Part shown: one piece after another, positions 16,132 through 25,047 of the stretch | How the letters are laid out: each line of letters starts with the position of its first letter | Numbering within the stretch: position 1 is the stretch's first letter | From: a bacterium | GTDB lineage: Bacteria > DUMJ01 | Assembly (NCBI GenBank): GCA_026418035.1 | Contig: JAOACC010000060.1 | Span: 1-34,469, forward strand | Direction: 5' to 3' | Length of the DNA: 34,469 bases | The notes under the pieces: model-generated | Database searches by the model: none | Told to the model about the DNA's origin: nothing | What the model saw: the letters and a program-made list of their open reading frames with translations, nothing else | Position numbers and translations under genes: made by a program

Positions 16132-17145
16132 CTATAAACTGGTAGCTCTTACACATACAATAGCAATAGAATCTACTATATCTTCAACGCTACACCCTCT
16201 AGATAAATCATTTGCCGGCTTGGCAGTTCCTTGAAGTATTGGACCTATAGCCTTAGCTTTAGCAAGCCTCTCTGTAAGCTTATAGCATATATTACCAGCA
16301 TTAAGGTCAGGAAATATAAGGACATTTGCCTTTCCAGCAACAGGACTACCAGGAGCTTTAGAATTACCAATAGTAGGAACCAACGCTGCATCTCCTTGAA
16401 GTTCCCCGTCTATAACAAGGTCAGGCGCCTTACTCTTAGCTATTTTAGTAGCCTCAACCACTTTATCAACTAGTTCATGCTTAGCGCTTCCCTTAGTTGA
16501 GAAAGATAACATTGCCACTCTTGGTTCTTTTTCAACTAATAATCTAAATAACTGAGCGCTAGATATAGCTATAGAGGCAAGTTCATTTGCATTTGGATTA
16601 GGGTTCACACCACAGTCCGCATAAAGGAAGATTCCATTTTCTCCATAAGGACAATCTGGAACAACCATAAGAAATGCCCCTGAAGCTATGTCTATACCTG
16701 GAGCTGTCTTTATAATCTGAAAGATAGGTCTTTCTGCATCTGCACTTGAGTGCGCTGCCCCTGCTACCCATCCATCAACTCTATCTAACTTCAATAACAT
16801 GGTAGAAAAGTAGAGTGGATTCTTAAGGACTTCATAAGCCTTATCTAAAGTGTCTATACCTTTGTTCTTTCTAAGCTCTACCAATGTGCTAGCTAATAAT
16901 TCCTTTTCAGGATAAGTATCTGGATTTATAATTTCTATTCCATCTAAACTAACTTTAAGTTCCTTAGCTCTCTCTTTTAAAGCCGACTCTTCGCCTATAA
17001 GTACTATTCTAGCTATGCCTTCTTTACTTGCTATCTCGGCTGCCCTTATAGTTCTCTCCTCAAAACTTTCTGGTAAAACAACTTTTTTATTTGCCCTTTT
17101 CGCCTTTTCCCTTATCCTTTGTATAATATCTACAGCTTCACCCAT
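16132..17145 (-). CDS. pta: Phosphate acetyltransferase
   Basis: Pta transfers acetyl between CoA and phosphate, and its product feeds AckA. This is the short form (337 residues) without the N-terminal regulatory domain of E. coli Pta. Motifs include RANKKVVLPESFEERTIRAAEIA, GWVAGAAHSSADAERPIFQIIKTAPG, ASIAISSAQLFRLL and the C-terminal PDLNAGNICYKLTERLAKAKAIGPILQG. The ATG at 17145 follows AAGGAGGAAATTTT, an excellent ribosome binding site. It lies 15 bases after nadE. Confidence 0.97.
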   Translation of the reverse strand: MGEAVDIIQRIREKAKRANKKVVLPESFEERTIRAAEIASKEGIARIVLIGEESALKERAKELKVSLDGIEIINPDTYPEKELLASTLVELRKNKGIDTLDKAYEVLKNPLYFSTMLLKLDRVDGWVAGAAHSSADAERPIFQIIKTAPGIDIASGAFLMVVPDCPYGENGIFLYADCGVNPNPNANELASIAISSAQLFRLLVEKEPRVAMLSFSTKGSAKHELVDKVVEATKIAKSKAPDLVIDGELQGDAALVPTIGNSKAPGSPVAGKANVLIFPDLNAGNICYKLTERLAKAKAIGPILQGTAKPANDLSRGCSVEDIVDSIAIVCVRATSL

Positions 17146-17160
17146 AAAATTTCCTCCTTT

Positions 17161-17982
17161 TTATCTTCCCCAGTCTCTAGGATACTTAAAATCAATACCA
17201 ATAGTTCTATTAGTCAACTTTGCAATAATAGGTAAAGAACGTTTAAATTGATTCCTCTTTACCAGACCTATAATCTTGTTAATCTTAGTAACATCATATC
17301 CCCTCTCTATTAAGATAGATGGGGGAATTCTCCTTTCAATGAGATTATACAATATATCATCCGCCTCCTCATAAGTTATACCTAACTCTCCTTCATCTGT
17401 CTGTCCAATCCATAGGTCAGCAGTAGGTGGTTTAAATATGATTCTCTCTGGAATTCCTATCTCCTTTGCCAAGATTCTTATCTGTGTTTTATACAAGTCT
17501 CCTAGAGGATTTATGGCAGAAGCCATATCTCCATATATAGTCCCATAGCCAAGTAATAATTCTGTTTTATTACTAGTCCCTAATACTAGTGCATTAAGCT
17601 CATTAGATTTATCAAAGAGTATACACATTCTAATTCTAGCTATAAAGTTACCCTTCCTAACCTTATCTACATTATCTGTCTTAAAATAATTATCAACTAT
17701 CGGAGTTATATCTATTGTCTCTGCCTGAATACCTAACATCTTTACTATAAGTTGTGCATCATCTAGACTCCCTTTACTAGTCGTCTTATATGGTAATATA
17801 AAGCCATAAACATTCTCTTTACCTAAAGCTTTTACTGCTAACGTAGCAGATACGCTAGAATCTAATCCTCCTGACAGTCCTATTACTATCCTATTTATAT
17901 CAAACTTTTTGGTTTCATCTCTTATAAATCTTACAAGTATATCCTCTGTAAAGATTGGATCAAAAGAAATACTAGTATTCAT
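17161..17982 (-). CDS. nadE: NAD+ synthase, stand-alone synthetase domain
   Basis: NadE amidates nicotinate adenine dinucleotide to NAD+. The 273-residue protein has the ATP pyrophosphatase loop SGGLDSS at 37-43, the nicotinate-dinucleotide region TSNKTELLLGYGTIYGDMASAINPLGDLYKTQ and the conserved KPPTADLWIGQTDEGELGITYEEAD. There is no fused glutaminase domain, so by itself it should use ammonia. The adjacent upstream gene encodes a nitrilase-fold protein resembling the missing glutaminase half, overlapping by 11 bases. That protein lacks the catalytic cysteine. The pair may be a split complex whose amidase half is no longer a glutaminase. Confidence 0.95.
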   Translation of the reverse strand: MNTSISFDPIFTEDILVRFIRDETKKFDINRIVIGLSGGLDSSVSATLAVKALGKENVYGFILPYKTTSKGSLDDAQLIVKMLGIQAETIDITPIVDNYFKTDNVDKVRKGNFIARIRMCILFDKSNELNALVLGTSNKTELLLGYGTIYGDMASAINPLGDLYKTQIRILAKEIGIPERIIFKPPTADLWIGQTDEGELGITYEEADDILYNLIERRIPPSILIERGYDVTKINKIIGLVKRNQFKRSLPIIAKLTNRTIGIDFKYPRDWGR

Positions 17983-18796
17983 AAGTAAAATCTTTCACCA
18001 ACTTAAACGCCTTGTCAAAATCTATAAAAATATTATCATTCCTAAAGGTTTCCAAATCTAGTTCCAAACTAATAACAGACTCTTCAAAATAAGGGCAAGA
18101 AGCTAAAATTTCTCCAGAAGGACTTATTGCACAGGAACCACCAAAGAAATTAATACCATCTTCAAAACCCACTCTATTTACGTAGACAATATAGAAAGAA
18201 TAAAGTCTTGCGTAGGTAATTAAAAGATTCATTAAATCTACAGAACATTTAGGGATGCCTGCTTTATTAGAAGAATAACCAACAGATATATTATTACTTA
18301 CTATTATCAGTATTTTAATTCCAGCTTTAACAAAGGGTGATATTATTAAAGGATTTAATATGTCTTCTCCAACAACAACTCCCAACTTACCCCATCTAGC
18401 ATCTATAACATCTATCCTATCTCCACTTGTAAAATACTTGAGACTTCCTACATGGGAAGTTAAAAAGAGCTTACGTTGAATAGACTTAAGAGAAGAATTG
18501 CTATAATAAAAAGCAGAATCATAAAGGCCTTTATCTTCTCCAAGTTCAACTAATCCTAAAATCATATCTATATATGTAGAAGCCTCCAATATAGGTCTAA
18601 GGAGATTACTATCCTTAGTCTGTGCTATATCTATAACTAGGTCCATAAGGTTAGAACCTGTAAGGCTCAGTTCTGGAAAGATTAAAAGTTGAGATCTTTG
18701 TTTTACTTCTTTAACAATCTCTAAATGTTTTTCTATATTATATTCTAAATCTCCTAACTTAGGATATATCTGTGCTAAAGAGACTCCCAACTTCAT
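17972..18796 (-). CDS. Nitrilase-fold protein lacking the catalytic cysteine, partner of NadE
   Basis: A 274-residue protein of the carbon-nitrogen hydrolase fold, most like the glutaminase domain of glutamine-dependent NAD+ synthetase. The first two catalytic positions are recognisable: glutamate 42 in IFPELSLTG and lysine 109 in [17 protein letters not shown]. The nucleophile position, normally cysteine in G-x-x-I-C-E-D, reads [11 protein letters not shown], with glycine (codon GGA) at about residue 143. The C-terminal half still keeps [25 protein letters not shown], so the fold seems preserved. It overlaps nadE by 11 bases and coaD by 4 bases. I infer a non-catalytic structural or regulatory partner of NadE; an unrelated activity cannot be excluded. 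Confidence 0.8.
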   Translation of the reverse strand: MKLGVSLAQIYPKLGDLEYNIEKHLEIVKEVKQRSQLLIFPELSLTGSNLMDLVIDIAQTKDSNLLRPILEASTYIDMILGLVELGEDKGLYDSAFYYSNSSLKSIQRKLFLTSHVGSLKYFTSGDRIDVIDARWGKLGVVVGEDILNPLIISPFVKAGIKILIIVSNNISVGYSSNKAGIPKCSVDLMNLLITYARLYSFYIVYVNRVGFEDGINFFGGSCAISPSGEILASCPYFEESVISLELDLETFRNDNIFIDFDKAFKLVKDFTYEY

Positions 18797-19275
18797 CTTC
18801 GTCCAACCTTCTCTAAGAGTTTAGTTTCAACACACTCGGGAACTAAACCTGAAACACTACCTCCTAATTTAACTACTTCTTTTACTACACCAGAGCTTAG
18901 ATAAGAATATTCATAACTTGTCATCAGGAAAACTATCTCCACATCAGGATTTAATCTTCTATTCATAAGAGCCATCTGGAATTCTGTCTCAAAATCAGAT
19001 ACCGCCCTTAACCCTCTAACTATTACATCTGCATTTATTTTCGCTGCATAATGAGCTAGTAAACCATCAAAATTATCGACCTTTACATTAGGCATATCGT
19101 TAAGACTCTGTCTTATTAATTCCATCCTTTCCTCTACTGTAAATAGAGGAGTTTTGGCTGGATTAACAAGAACAGCCACGATAAGCTCATCAAAGAGCTT
19201 CGATGCTCTCTTTATTATATCTATATGCCCATTTGTTATAGGGTCAAAACTTCCTGGATATACAGCCCTTTTCAT
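18793..19275 (-). CDS. coaD: Pantetheine-phosphate adenylyltransferase
   Basis: CoaD makes dephospho-CoA from phosphopantetheine and ATP, the penultimate step of CoA synthesis. The 160-residue protein opens with [27 protein letters not shown], containing the nucleotidyltransferase T/HxGH-type motif with histidine at residue 17. It continues [22 protein letters not shown] and [26 protein letters not shown], with the family's ISS-type loop as LSS. It follows rsmD by five bases, the usual rsmD-coaD order. Confidence 0.97.
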   Translation of the reverse strand: MKRAVYPGSFDPITNGHIDIIKRASKLFDELIVAVLVNPAKTPLFTVEERMELIRQSLNDMPNVKVDNFDGLLAHYAAKINADVIVRGLRAVSDFETEFQMALMNRRLNPDVEIVFLMTSYEYSYLSSGVVKEVVKLGGSVSGLVPECVETKLLEKVGRR

Positions 19276-19279
19276 TTAA

Positions 19280-19822
19280 CTATGATCCCTTCTTTATATA
19301 TATCAATAATGATTCTCCATATCTCTTTTCTTTTGTTATATTAAGAGACTCTCTATTAATATTACTTCTTACAGAAGTCTCCCATATTATAATACCACTA
19401 TTTGCAAGTAGCCCCTTACTTAAGATTTCTCTAATAATATTAGAACAATCCAAATTGTATGGTGGATCTAGGTAGATAATTTCATATGCACTATCTGAAA
19501 ATTTAACAAAATTCTCTACTGACATACAATATATACTTACCTTTTCCAAACAGCCAAGTATATCCAGATTTTTCTTTATAACATCCATACACTTTCTATT
19601 CTTTTCAACAAAAGTAACTTCTTTTGCTCCTCTACTTAAAGCTTCTATCCCCACAGTTCCAAAACCTGCATAAAGGTCTAAGAACGTAGAATCTTTCACC
19701 ATGCTTCCTAGAGAACTAAAGACAGCCTCACGAATGAAACTCATAGTAGGTCTTACATTGATACCATTTGGAACTTGCAACTTTCTACCTCTAAATATCC
19801 CCCCTGTAATAATTATCTCCAT
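19280..19822 (-). CDS. rsmD: 16S rRNA (guanine966-N2)-methyltransferase RsmD
   Basis: RsmD methylates G966 of 16S rRNA using S-adenosylmethionine. The 180-residue Rossmann-fold protein begins MEIIITGGIFRGRKLQVP and has VRPTMSFIREAVFSSLG. It has the SAM-binding FLDLYAGFGTVGIEALSRGA near residues 49-68 and the N-methyltransferase catalytic motif IIYLDPPYN near 115-123. The gene lies two bases after recG and five before coaD. Confidence 0.95.
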   Translation of the reverse strand: MEIIITGGIFRGRKLQVPNGINVRPTMSFIREAVFSSLGSMVKDSTFLDLYAGFGTVGIEALSRGAKEVTFVEKNRKCMDVIKKNLDILGCLEKVSIYCMSVENFVKFSDSAYEIIYLDPPYNLDCSNIIREILSKGLLANSGIIIWETSVRSNINRESLNITKEKRYGESLLIYIKKGS

Positions 19823-19824
19823 TA

Positions 19825-21873
19825 TTAACCCGTACTCAAAAATTCTAAGATACGAGAACTTTCTACTCTTTCCTTCAGTTTTTTAAAAGAATTAAGATCA
19901 GAGTCTTTCTTTAAAAGATTTATTGCCTCTTCTCTCGCTAATTCTAAAGTTCTAACGTCACGTATAATATTTCCTACCTTAAAATCTGGTATACCATGCT
20001 GCCTAGTACCATTTAATTCACCTGGACCCCTAAGTCTTAAGTCTGCTTCAGCTATCTCAAAACCATTCTGTGTTTTAGTCATTATCTTTATCCTTTCTCT
20101 AGCTTCCTCTGTAGCTAAATCACTTATAAGAATACAATAAGATTTTAAGTTCCCTCTACCTACCCTACCTCTTAACTGATGTAGTTGAGAAAGTCCAAAT
20201 CTCTCTGCATTTTCTATTACCATAACAGTTGCATTAGGAACATCTACTCCTACCTCTATTACCGTTGTAGAAACTAGTATATTGATATCTCCATTTCTAA
20301 ATTTGTTCATCACTTCTTCTTTTTCACCAATACTCATTTTCCCATGAAGTAAACCAACTTTGAATTCTGGAAATACCTCTTCTTGCATCTTCTTAGCTAA
20401 AGCTACAGCCGATTCTACCTCTAATCTTTCGGACTCCTCTATAAGAGGACATACAATGTAAGCCTGTTGGCCACTCCTAACAATCTTCCTAACCATACTG
20501 TATACTTGAGCTCTTTGTTCACTAGAAGCCCAATATGTAGCAACAGGTAATCTACCACTAGGGAGCTCGTCTATAACTGAAATATCAAGATCTCCATAAA
20601 GTGTAAGAGCTAAAGTCCTAGGAATAGGGGTAGCACTCATAACAAGAAAATGAGGAGAAACCCCTTTACTTCTTAAAGTCATCCTTTGCATGACACCAAA
20701 TCTATGTTGTTCATCTATAACTATACCAACAAGATTTTTAAACTCTATATCTTCCTGTATAAGGGCATGAGTTCCGATAATTACAGATAATTCTCCAAGT
20801 GCTAATCTCTCCTTTATCTCTTGTTTTTCTTTCTCCTTTGTAGAACCAATAAGTAAAGCAGTTTCTAAACCCAAATTCGATAAAAGCGGTCCAATTCTAT
20901 CGTAATGCTGTTGAGCAAGGATTTCTGTTGGAGCCATAATTGCACTCTGATAACCATTGCTAGCTACTACATATAAAAAGTAAGCTGCTACTACAGTCTT
21001 CCCAGAACCGACATCACCTTGTAAAAGTCTCTGCATAGATTTTCCACTTGCTATATCTCTTTTAATATCCTCGATTACTCTTTTTTGCGCATTTGTTAAT
21101 TCAAAAGGAAGACTCTTAAAAAACTTCTCTTCAACCTCTTTCGATACTTTTATTACAGGAGCGCTTTCCTCCAGCAAAGACATCCTACGTCTTAATATAG
21201 CAAGCTGGAGTAAAAAAAATTCTTCAAATGCTAATCTTTCTCTAGCTCTTCTAAGGGTATCTTCACAGTCTGGAAAATGTATTCCCTGTATAGCATTTTT
21301 TATATCTGGAAAACTATATTTATCTAATATTTCTATGGGGATAAATTCTTCTAACTCATCTAAATATCTATTAAGAGTATTCCAGATAATGTTTCTTACT
21401 ATCTTTTGGCTTAAACCTTCGGTGAGAGGATAAATAGGTATTATTCTTCCTGTATGGATAGTCTCATCACCATCTGCTATTTCATAGTCAGGATTCTGTA
21501 TCTCTACCTTTCCGAACTTTCTAGTAATACTTCCATATAGATAGAGTTTAGTCCCCTTCCTCAATATATTCTTCAGATAAGTCTGATTAAACCATATTGC
21601 AACAGCTTCACCGGTATTATCTCTCACCCTTGCTTTAACTAGTGTAAGATTATTCCTTACTTTCTCCTCCTGGATATCCACTACATAACATAGAACAGTT
21701 TGATAAGTATCTGATTCTAGAGAGTTTATAGGCTTTAAGTTACTCCTATCCTCATATCTCTTTGGAATAAAATAGATCAAATCACGTAGTGTCTCTACGC
21801 CAAGCTTTTTAAAAAGAAGAGCCCTTTTAGGACCTACTCCCTTAACGTACTGAATAGGAATATCTAAAGCCAA
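19825..21873 (-). CDS. recG: ATP-dependent DNA helicase RecG
   Basis: RecG remodels branched DNA such as stalled forks and Holliday junctions. The 682-residue protein contains an N-terminal helix-hairpin-helix-like segment ([38 protein letters not shown]). A wedge OB-fold covers about residues 55-130, and the helicase core has GDVGSGKT at 286-293, the DEQHRFG box near 390, [10 protein letters not shown], and C-terminal motifs [15 protein letters not shown] and QLRGRVGRG. The TRG-like stretch and [14 protein letters not shown] follow. Length and motif order are complete. It follows Asp23 by 21 bases; the DAK/FakA-like phosphatase gene often found here in Bacillota is absent. Confidence 0.98.
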   Translation of the reverse strand: MALDIPIQYVKGVGPKRALLFKKLGVETLRDLIYFIPKRYEDRSNLKPINSLESDTYQTVLCYVVDIQEEKVRNNLTLVKARVRDNTGEAVAIWFNQTYLKNILRKGTKLYLYGSITRKFGKVEIQNPDYEIADGDETIHTGRIIPIYPLTEGLSQKIVRNIIWNTLNRYLDELEEFIPIEILDKYSFPDIKNAIQGIHFPDCEDTLRRARERLAFEEFFLLQLAILRRRMSLLEESAPVIKVSKEVEEKFFKSLPFELTNAQKRVIEDIKRDIASGKSMQRLLQGDVGSGKTVVAAYFLYVVASNGYQSAIMAPTEILAQQHYDRIGPLLSNLGLETALLIGSTKEKEKQEIKERLALGELSVIIGTHALIQEDIEFKNLVGIVIDEQHRFGVMQRMTLRSKGVSPHFLVMSATPIPRTLALTLYGDLDISVIDELPSGRLPVATYWASSEQRAQVYSMVRKIVRSGQQAYIVCPLIEESERLEVESAVALAKKMQEEVFPEFKVGLLHGKMSIGEKEEVMNKFRNGDINILVSTTVIEVGVDVPNATVMVIENAERFGLSQLHQLRGRVGRGNLKSYCILISDLATEEARERIKIMTKTQNGFEIAEADLRLRGPGELNGTRQHGIPDFKVGNIIRDVRTLELAREEAINLLKKDSDLNSFKKLKERVESSRILEFLSTG

Positions 21874-21894
21874 CCATCTACACCTCTCCTACTT

Positions 21895-22242
21895 TTAAGA
21901 GATGCCAACGACACTTACATTTATGGAGGAAACTGTAAGTCCTGTATATTTCTCTAAGTCTGTTTTTATAGAACTAGCTATAGTCTCCGCAAGTTCTGGT
22001 ATACTTGTTCCATATTTTACTATAATATATACATTTACATCTACTTTATCTCCTGAAATATTAATTTCTACACCTTTAGAAGGAGACTCTACTCTTAAAA
22101 GGTTAGCTATCTCCTCGGTAAAGGACTTAGAGCTCATACCTACCACTCCAGGGCATCTTAAAGTAGCATTAGTTACTATATTAGCTATAGCATTAGCAGA
22201 AATATTTATCTGTCCCAAAGGATTCTCTACTCTACTTTCCAT
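21895..22242 (-). CDS. Asp23/Gls24-family envelope stress protein
   Basis: A 115-residue member of the Asp23 (alkaline shock protein 23) family. These proteins are abundant, often membrane-linked in Gram-positive bacteria, and connected with cell-envelope stress, but their exact role is unknown. The core reads GQINISANAIANIVTNATLRCPGVVGMSSK, then GVEINISGDKVDVNVYIIVKYGTSIPELAETIASSIKTDLEKYTGLTVSSINVSVVGI, a near-complete match. There are no membrane segments. A strong AGGGGGAT ribosome binding site precedes the ATG, and a perfect extended -10 lies about 30 bases upstream, so this gene may begin a sub-operon with recG, rsmD and coaD. Confidence 0.92.
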   Translation of the reverse strand: MESRVENPLGQINISANAIANIVTNATLRCPGVVGMSSKSFTEEIANLLRVESPSKGVEINISGDKVDVNVYIIVKYGTSIPELAETIASSIKTDLEKYTGLTVSSINVSVVGIS

Positions 22243-22272
22243 CTGTTATCCCCCTATAATATTACTATTTTC

Positions 22273-22281
22273 ATTATATCA
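22273..22281 (-). promoter_or_regulatory. Extended -10 promoter upstream of the Asp23-recG segment
   Basis: On the minus strand TGATATAAT matches the extended -10 consensus TGnTATAAT exactly. It lies in the 52-base gap between argS and the Asp23 gene, the largest gap in the 30-kb minus-strand array. No clear -35 is visible at the right distance, which extended -10 promoters can do without. The predicted start is near 22266. Confidence 0.55.
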
Positions 22282-22294
22282 CAAAGCAGTATGT

Positions 22295-23941
22295 CTACAT
22301 CTTTTCTGGAGTGCTAACCCCTATTATATCTAATCCATTTTTTATTACTTGTTGAGTAGCAAAAACAAGAGCCATACGAGCGTACATTACAGGCTCTTCT
22401 TCTTGCAAGATACGTAGGGAGTTATAGAAAGAATGAAAACTCTTAGCTAAAGACTCAAGATAAAAAGTAAGTCTATGTGGGGCACGATTATAAAATGCAT
22501 TCCTTAGCATATCTGGAAAGTCTTCAAGGATTATCATAAGATCGACTTCTAACGGATCCTTAAGATAAGACAAATCACAATTAAACACCCTTTCTATCTC
22601 TACTTCTCGTGCTTCGGCTTGTCTAAAAAGACTACAGCATCTGGCAAAAGCATATTGGACATAATACACAGGATTATTGCTAGACTGAGCTTTTGCTAAA
22701 TCTATATCGAAATCTAACTGACTATTTGGGTCTCTCATAATAAAGAAGTATCTAGCAGCATCTTTTCCTACTTCATCTAGCAATTCCCTAAGTGTAACCA
22801 TCTCCCCAGCTCTCTTAGACATTCTTACTGCAGAACCACCTCTAAAGAGATGAACTATCTGGTATATTATCAGTTCAAGAGTATTAGGGTCATAACCTAA
22901 TGCCTTTACACTAGCCTTCATTCTGGGGATGTGGCCATGATGGTCAGCTCCCCATATATCAATTATACGAGAAAATCCCCTCCTGTATTTATCTAAATGA
23001 TACGCTATATCAGCCAAAAAGTATGTAGAAGACCCATCGCTCTTTACAAGAACTCTATCTTTTTCATCACCAAATCTAGTAGAGGCAAACCATACAGCTC
23101 CATCCTTTTCATAAGTGTAACCGCAAGCTTTGAGTATCTCAAAAGCCTCTTTCAAAAGACCTTTCTCATGTAGAGTGCTTTCCTTATACCAACAATCAAA
23201 TCTTATCCCAAAATCTTCTAGGTCTCTTCTTTGCCATTCTAGTATTGTATCCTTAGCAAACTCTTTAAGTCTTTCTAATCTTTTCTCTTGAGGAAGATTC
23301 CAGATATCACTACCAAATCTTCCAATGGCTAAATTAGCTATATCCTTTATATACTCTCCATGATATCCATCTTCCGGAAATTCAAAAGGCATTCCTAATA
23401 ATTCTTTCATCCTAGCCTCAACAGAGAGAGCTAAAAGATTCATCTGAGTCCCCATATCATTCACATAGAACTCTCTCTCCACCTTGTATCCAAACCACTC
23501 AAAAATGTTAGCCAGGACGTCCCCTAAAGCACCACCTCTTCCATTACCAACATGAAGTGGACCAGAAGGATTAGCGCTTACAAACTCTATCTGAACCTTT
23601 TTCCCTTGTCCTTCATTAAATTTTCCATAGTTTGCTCTTTCTTTCATAATCTCTTTTATAACAAGACCAAAGGCATTCTCTTTAAGAAAGAAGTTTATAA
23701 AACCGTTCCTTATCTCTACTTTGTTTATAAATTCCAATGGGTCTGTAAGGTTCTCTACTATATTCTTTGCTATCTCATATGGAGATTTTTTAAGAACCCT
23801 AGAAAGATTAAAGGATACAGATGAGGTATAATGTCCAAAATCTGGACTCTGAGTTCTATCTACCACTACCTCTGTACACTGTATATTAATTTTGACTAAT
23901 GCATCTAAAATCCTATCCGCTAAATATTTCTTCAATATCAT
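22295..23941 (-). CDS. argS: Arginyl-tRNA synthetase
   Basis: A class I aminoacyl-tRNA synthetase that charges tRNA-Arg and needs the tRNA for amino-acid activation. The 548-residue protein has the N-terminal additional domain (to about residue 110), then SANPSGPLHVGNGRGGALGDVLA with HVGN at 130-133. It has the long catalytic domain with ADHHGHIPRMKASVKALG, and VRMSKRAGEMVTLRELLDEVG as the KMSK-type loop. A C-terminal anticodon-binding helical domain contains YYVQYAFARCCSLFRQA and ends VSTPEKM. It overlaps the M28 peptidase gene by four bases. Confidence 0.98.
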   Translation of the reverse strand: MILKKYLADRILDALVKINIQCTEVVVDRTQSPDFGHYTSSVSFNLSRVLKKSPYEIAKNIVENLTDPLEFINKVEIRNGFINFFLKENAFGLVIKEIMKERANYGKFNEGQGKKVQIEFVSANPSGPLHVGNGRGGALGDVLANIFEWFGYKVEREFYVNDMGTQMNLLALSVEARMKELLGMPFEFPEDGYHGEYIKDIANLAIGRFGSDIWNLPQEKRLERLKEFAKDTILEWQRRDLEDFGIRFDCWYKESTLHEKGLLKEAFEILKACGYTYEKDGAVWFASTRFGDEKDRVLVKSDGSSTYFLADIAYHLDKYRRGFSRIIDIWGADHHGHIPRMKASVKALGYDPNTLELIIYQIVHLFRGGSAVRMSKRAGEMVTLRELLDEVGKDAARYFFIMRDPNSQLDFDIDLAKAQSSNNPVYYVQYAFARCCSLFRQAEAREVEIERVFNCDLSYLKDPLEVDLMIILEDFPDMLRNAFYNRAPHRLTFYLESLAKSFHSFYNSLRILQEEEPVMYARMALVFATQQVIKNGLDIIGVSTPEKM

Positions 23942-25044
23942 TTTATATATCTCCCCAAATTTACAACTATATTAATAGCATTCGTCAAGATCTTCTTATC
24001 TAAAAATTCTACACTATCAGTATACCAATGCCAATTTACAGGGAATCCTCTTTCATCAAGTGCAATAATAGTCCCGGCATTGTAATTCCTAGCTAAAAAT
24101 ACAGTAGCATCGGTGGAAAGACCTAAATAGGGTCTAAAATCCACATCTATACCTTTAATACACTCTTTTATAACATTTAACCAACCATCTTTTACCGTAA
24201 ATATCCTCCACATACCCTCTTTGGTAGCTACTGTAAGTCTTCCTGCCCCAAGGTTATCAAGATTCAAAATGAAAGCATCTTTCAACTTCTCACCATATTC
24301 TCTCTCTAAGACTTCAGCTCCATAAGTACCAGATTCCTCTCCCCCAGTAAATACTACCCAAAAGGGGATATTCTCCTCTTTTAATATCTTAGCGCTACAT
24401 AAAGCAGTTATAACACCAGAACCATTATCGTTTCCTCCAGGACTAAATCCCATAAACAATTCTCTGTGTATATGGGCAAATATAAGGAATAGTAGATATA
24501 AAGAGGGAATCAATCCAATGTAGAACCAAAGTTTTAGAGGAAGGATAAGATTAAGAAAGGCAAGAACTAATACAGCTAAGCTAGAACCAGTAGTAAGAAG
24601 CATCGAAATCCTAGGAGAAGTAACATACTTAGGATGAAAGAATATAGATGTCCTAGCAGAGTCTATATGAGCCATTATAACTAGATTTGGCTTATCAGAG
24701 TTTTTACCAATCACATTTCTAGATATCTTAGTTCTAAATAGATTCGTAATATTATGAAATGTATCTAGTTCTCTAAATTCCAAAAAGACAATAATTAATG
24801 CTAGGAGAAATGAGAAAAATCTATTAATGGATATAAAAAATACAGATAAAATTAAAAGGCCCCAGATTATTATATAGGGGTAAGAATAAGTTGGAACAAC
24901 TTTAAAGTCCTGGACCTCGACGTCAAGTCCAAAGGACTTAAGCTTATCCTCTATCCAATTAGAAAATTCCTTCTCTTTATCCGAACCTGTTGGTCTTGGA
25001 CCTACACTCTTAAGTTTGGAAATTACCTCTTCTATCAACTCCAT
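23938..25044 (-). CDS. Membrane-embedded M28-type zinc aminopeptidase
   Basis: A 368-residue M28-family peptidase homologue. Candidate zinc and catalytic residues are all present in order: H126 and D128 in MAHIDSA, D206 in SPGGNDNGSG, E236-E237 in TGGEES, D263 in NLDNLG and H339 in NWHWYTDS. Unusually, two hydrophobic hairpins interrupt the domain: about residues 56-90, before the first zinc histidine, and about 148-195, between that histidine and the zinc aspartate. This predicts four membrane spans and an anchored catalytic domain. There is no signal peptide. It sits between guaA and argS (three-base gap and four-base overlap), so it is cotranscribed with housekeeping genes. Substrate unknown; an aminopeptidase is the family-based guess. 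Confidence 0.85.
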   Translation of the reverse strand: MELIEEVISKLKSVGPRPTGSDKEKEFSNWIEDKLKSFGLDVEVQDFKVVPTYSYPYIIIWGLLILSVFFISINRFFSFLLALIIVFLEFRELDTFHNITNLFRTKISRNVIGKNSDKPNLVIMAHIDSARTSIFFHPKYVTSPRISMLLTTGSSLAVLVLAFLNLILPLKLWFYIGLIPSLYLLFLIFAHIHRELFMGFSPGGNDNGSGVITALCSAKILKEENIPFWVVFTGGEESGTYGAEVLEREYGEKLKDAFILNLDNLGAGRLTVATKEGMWRIFTVKDGWLNVIKECIKGIDVDFRPYLGLSTDATVFLARNYNAGTIIALDERGFPVNWHWYTDSVEFLDKKILTNAINIVVNLGRYIK

Positions 25045-25047
25045 ATA

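Noticed and set aside
21902-22333. 143-residue plus-strand ORF
   Set aside because: It lies opposite the Asp23 gene and the argS end, with no ribosome binding site or recognisable protein; it is a shadow frame.
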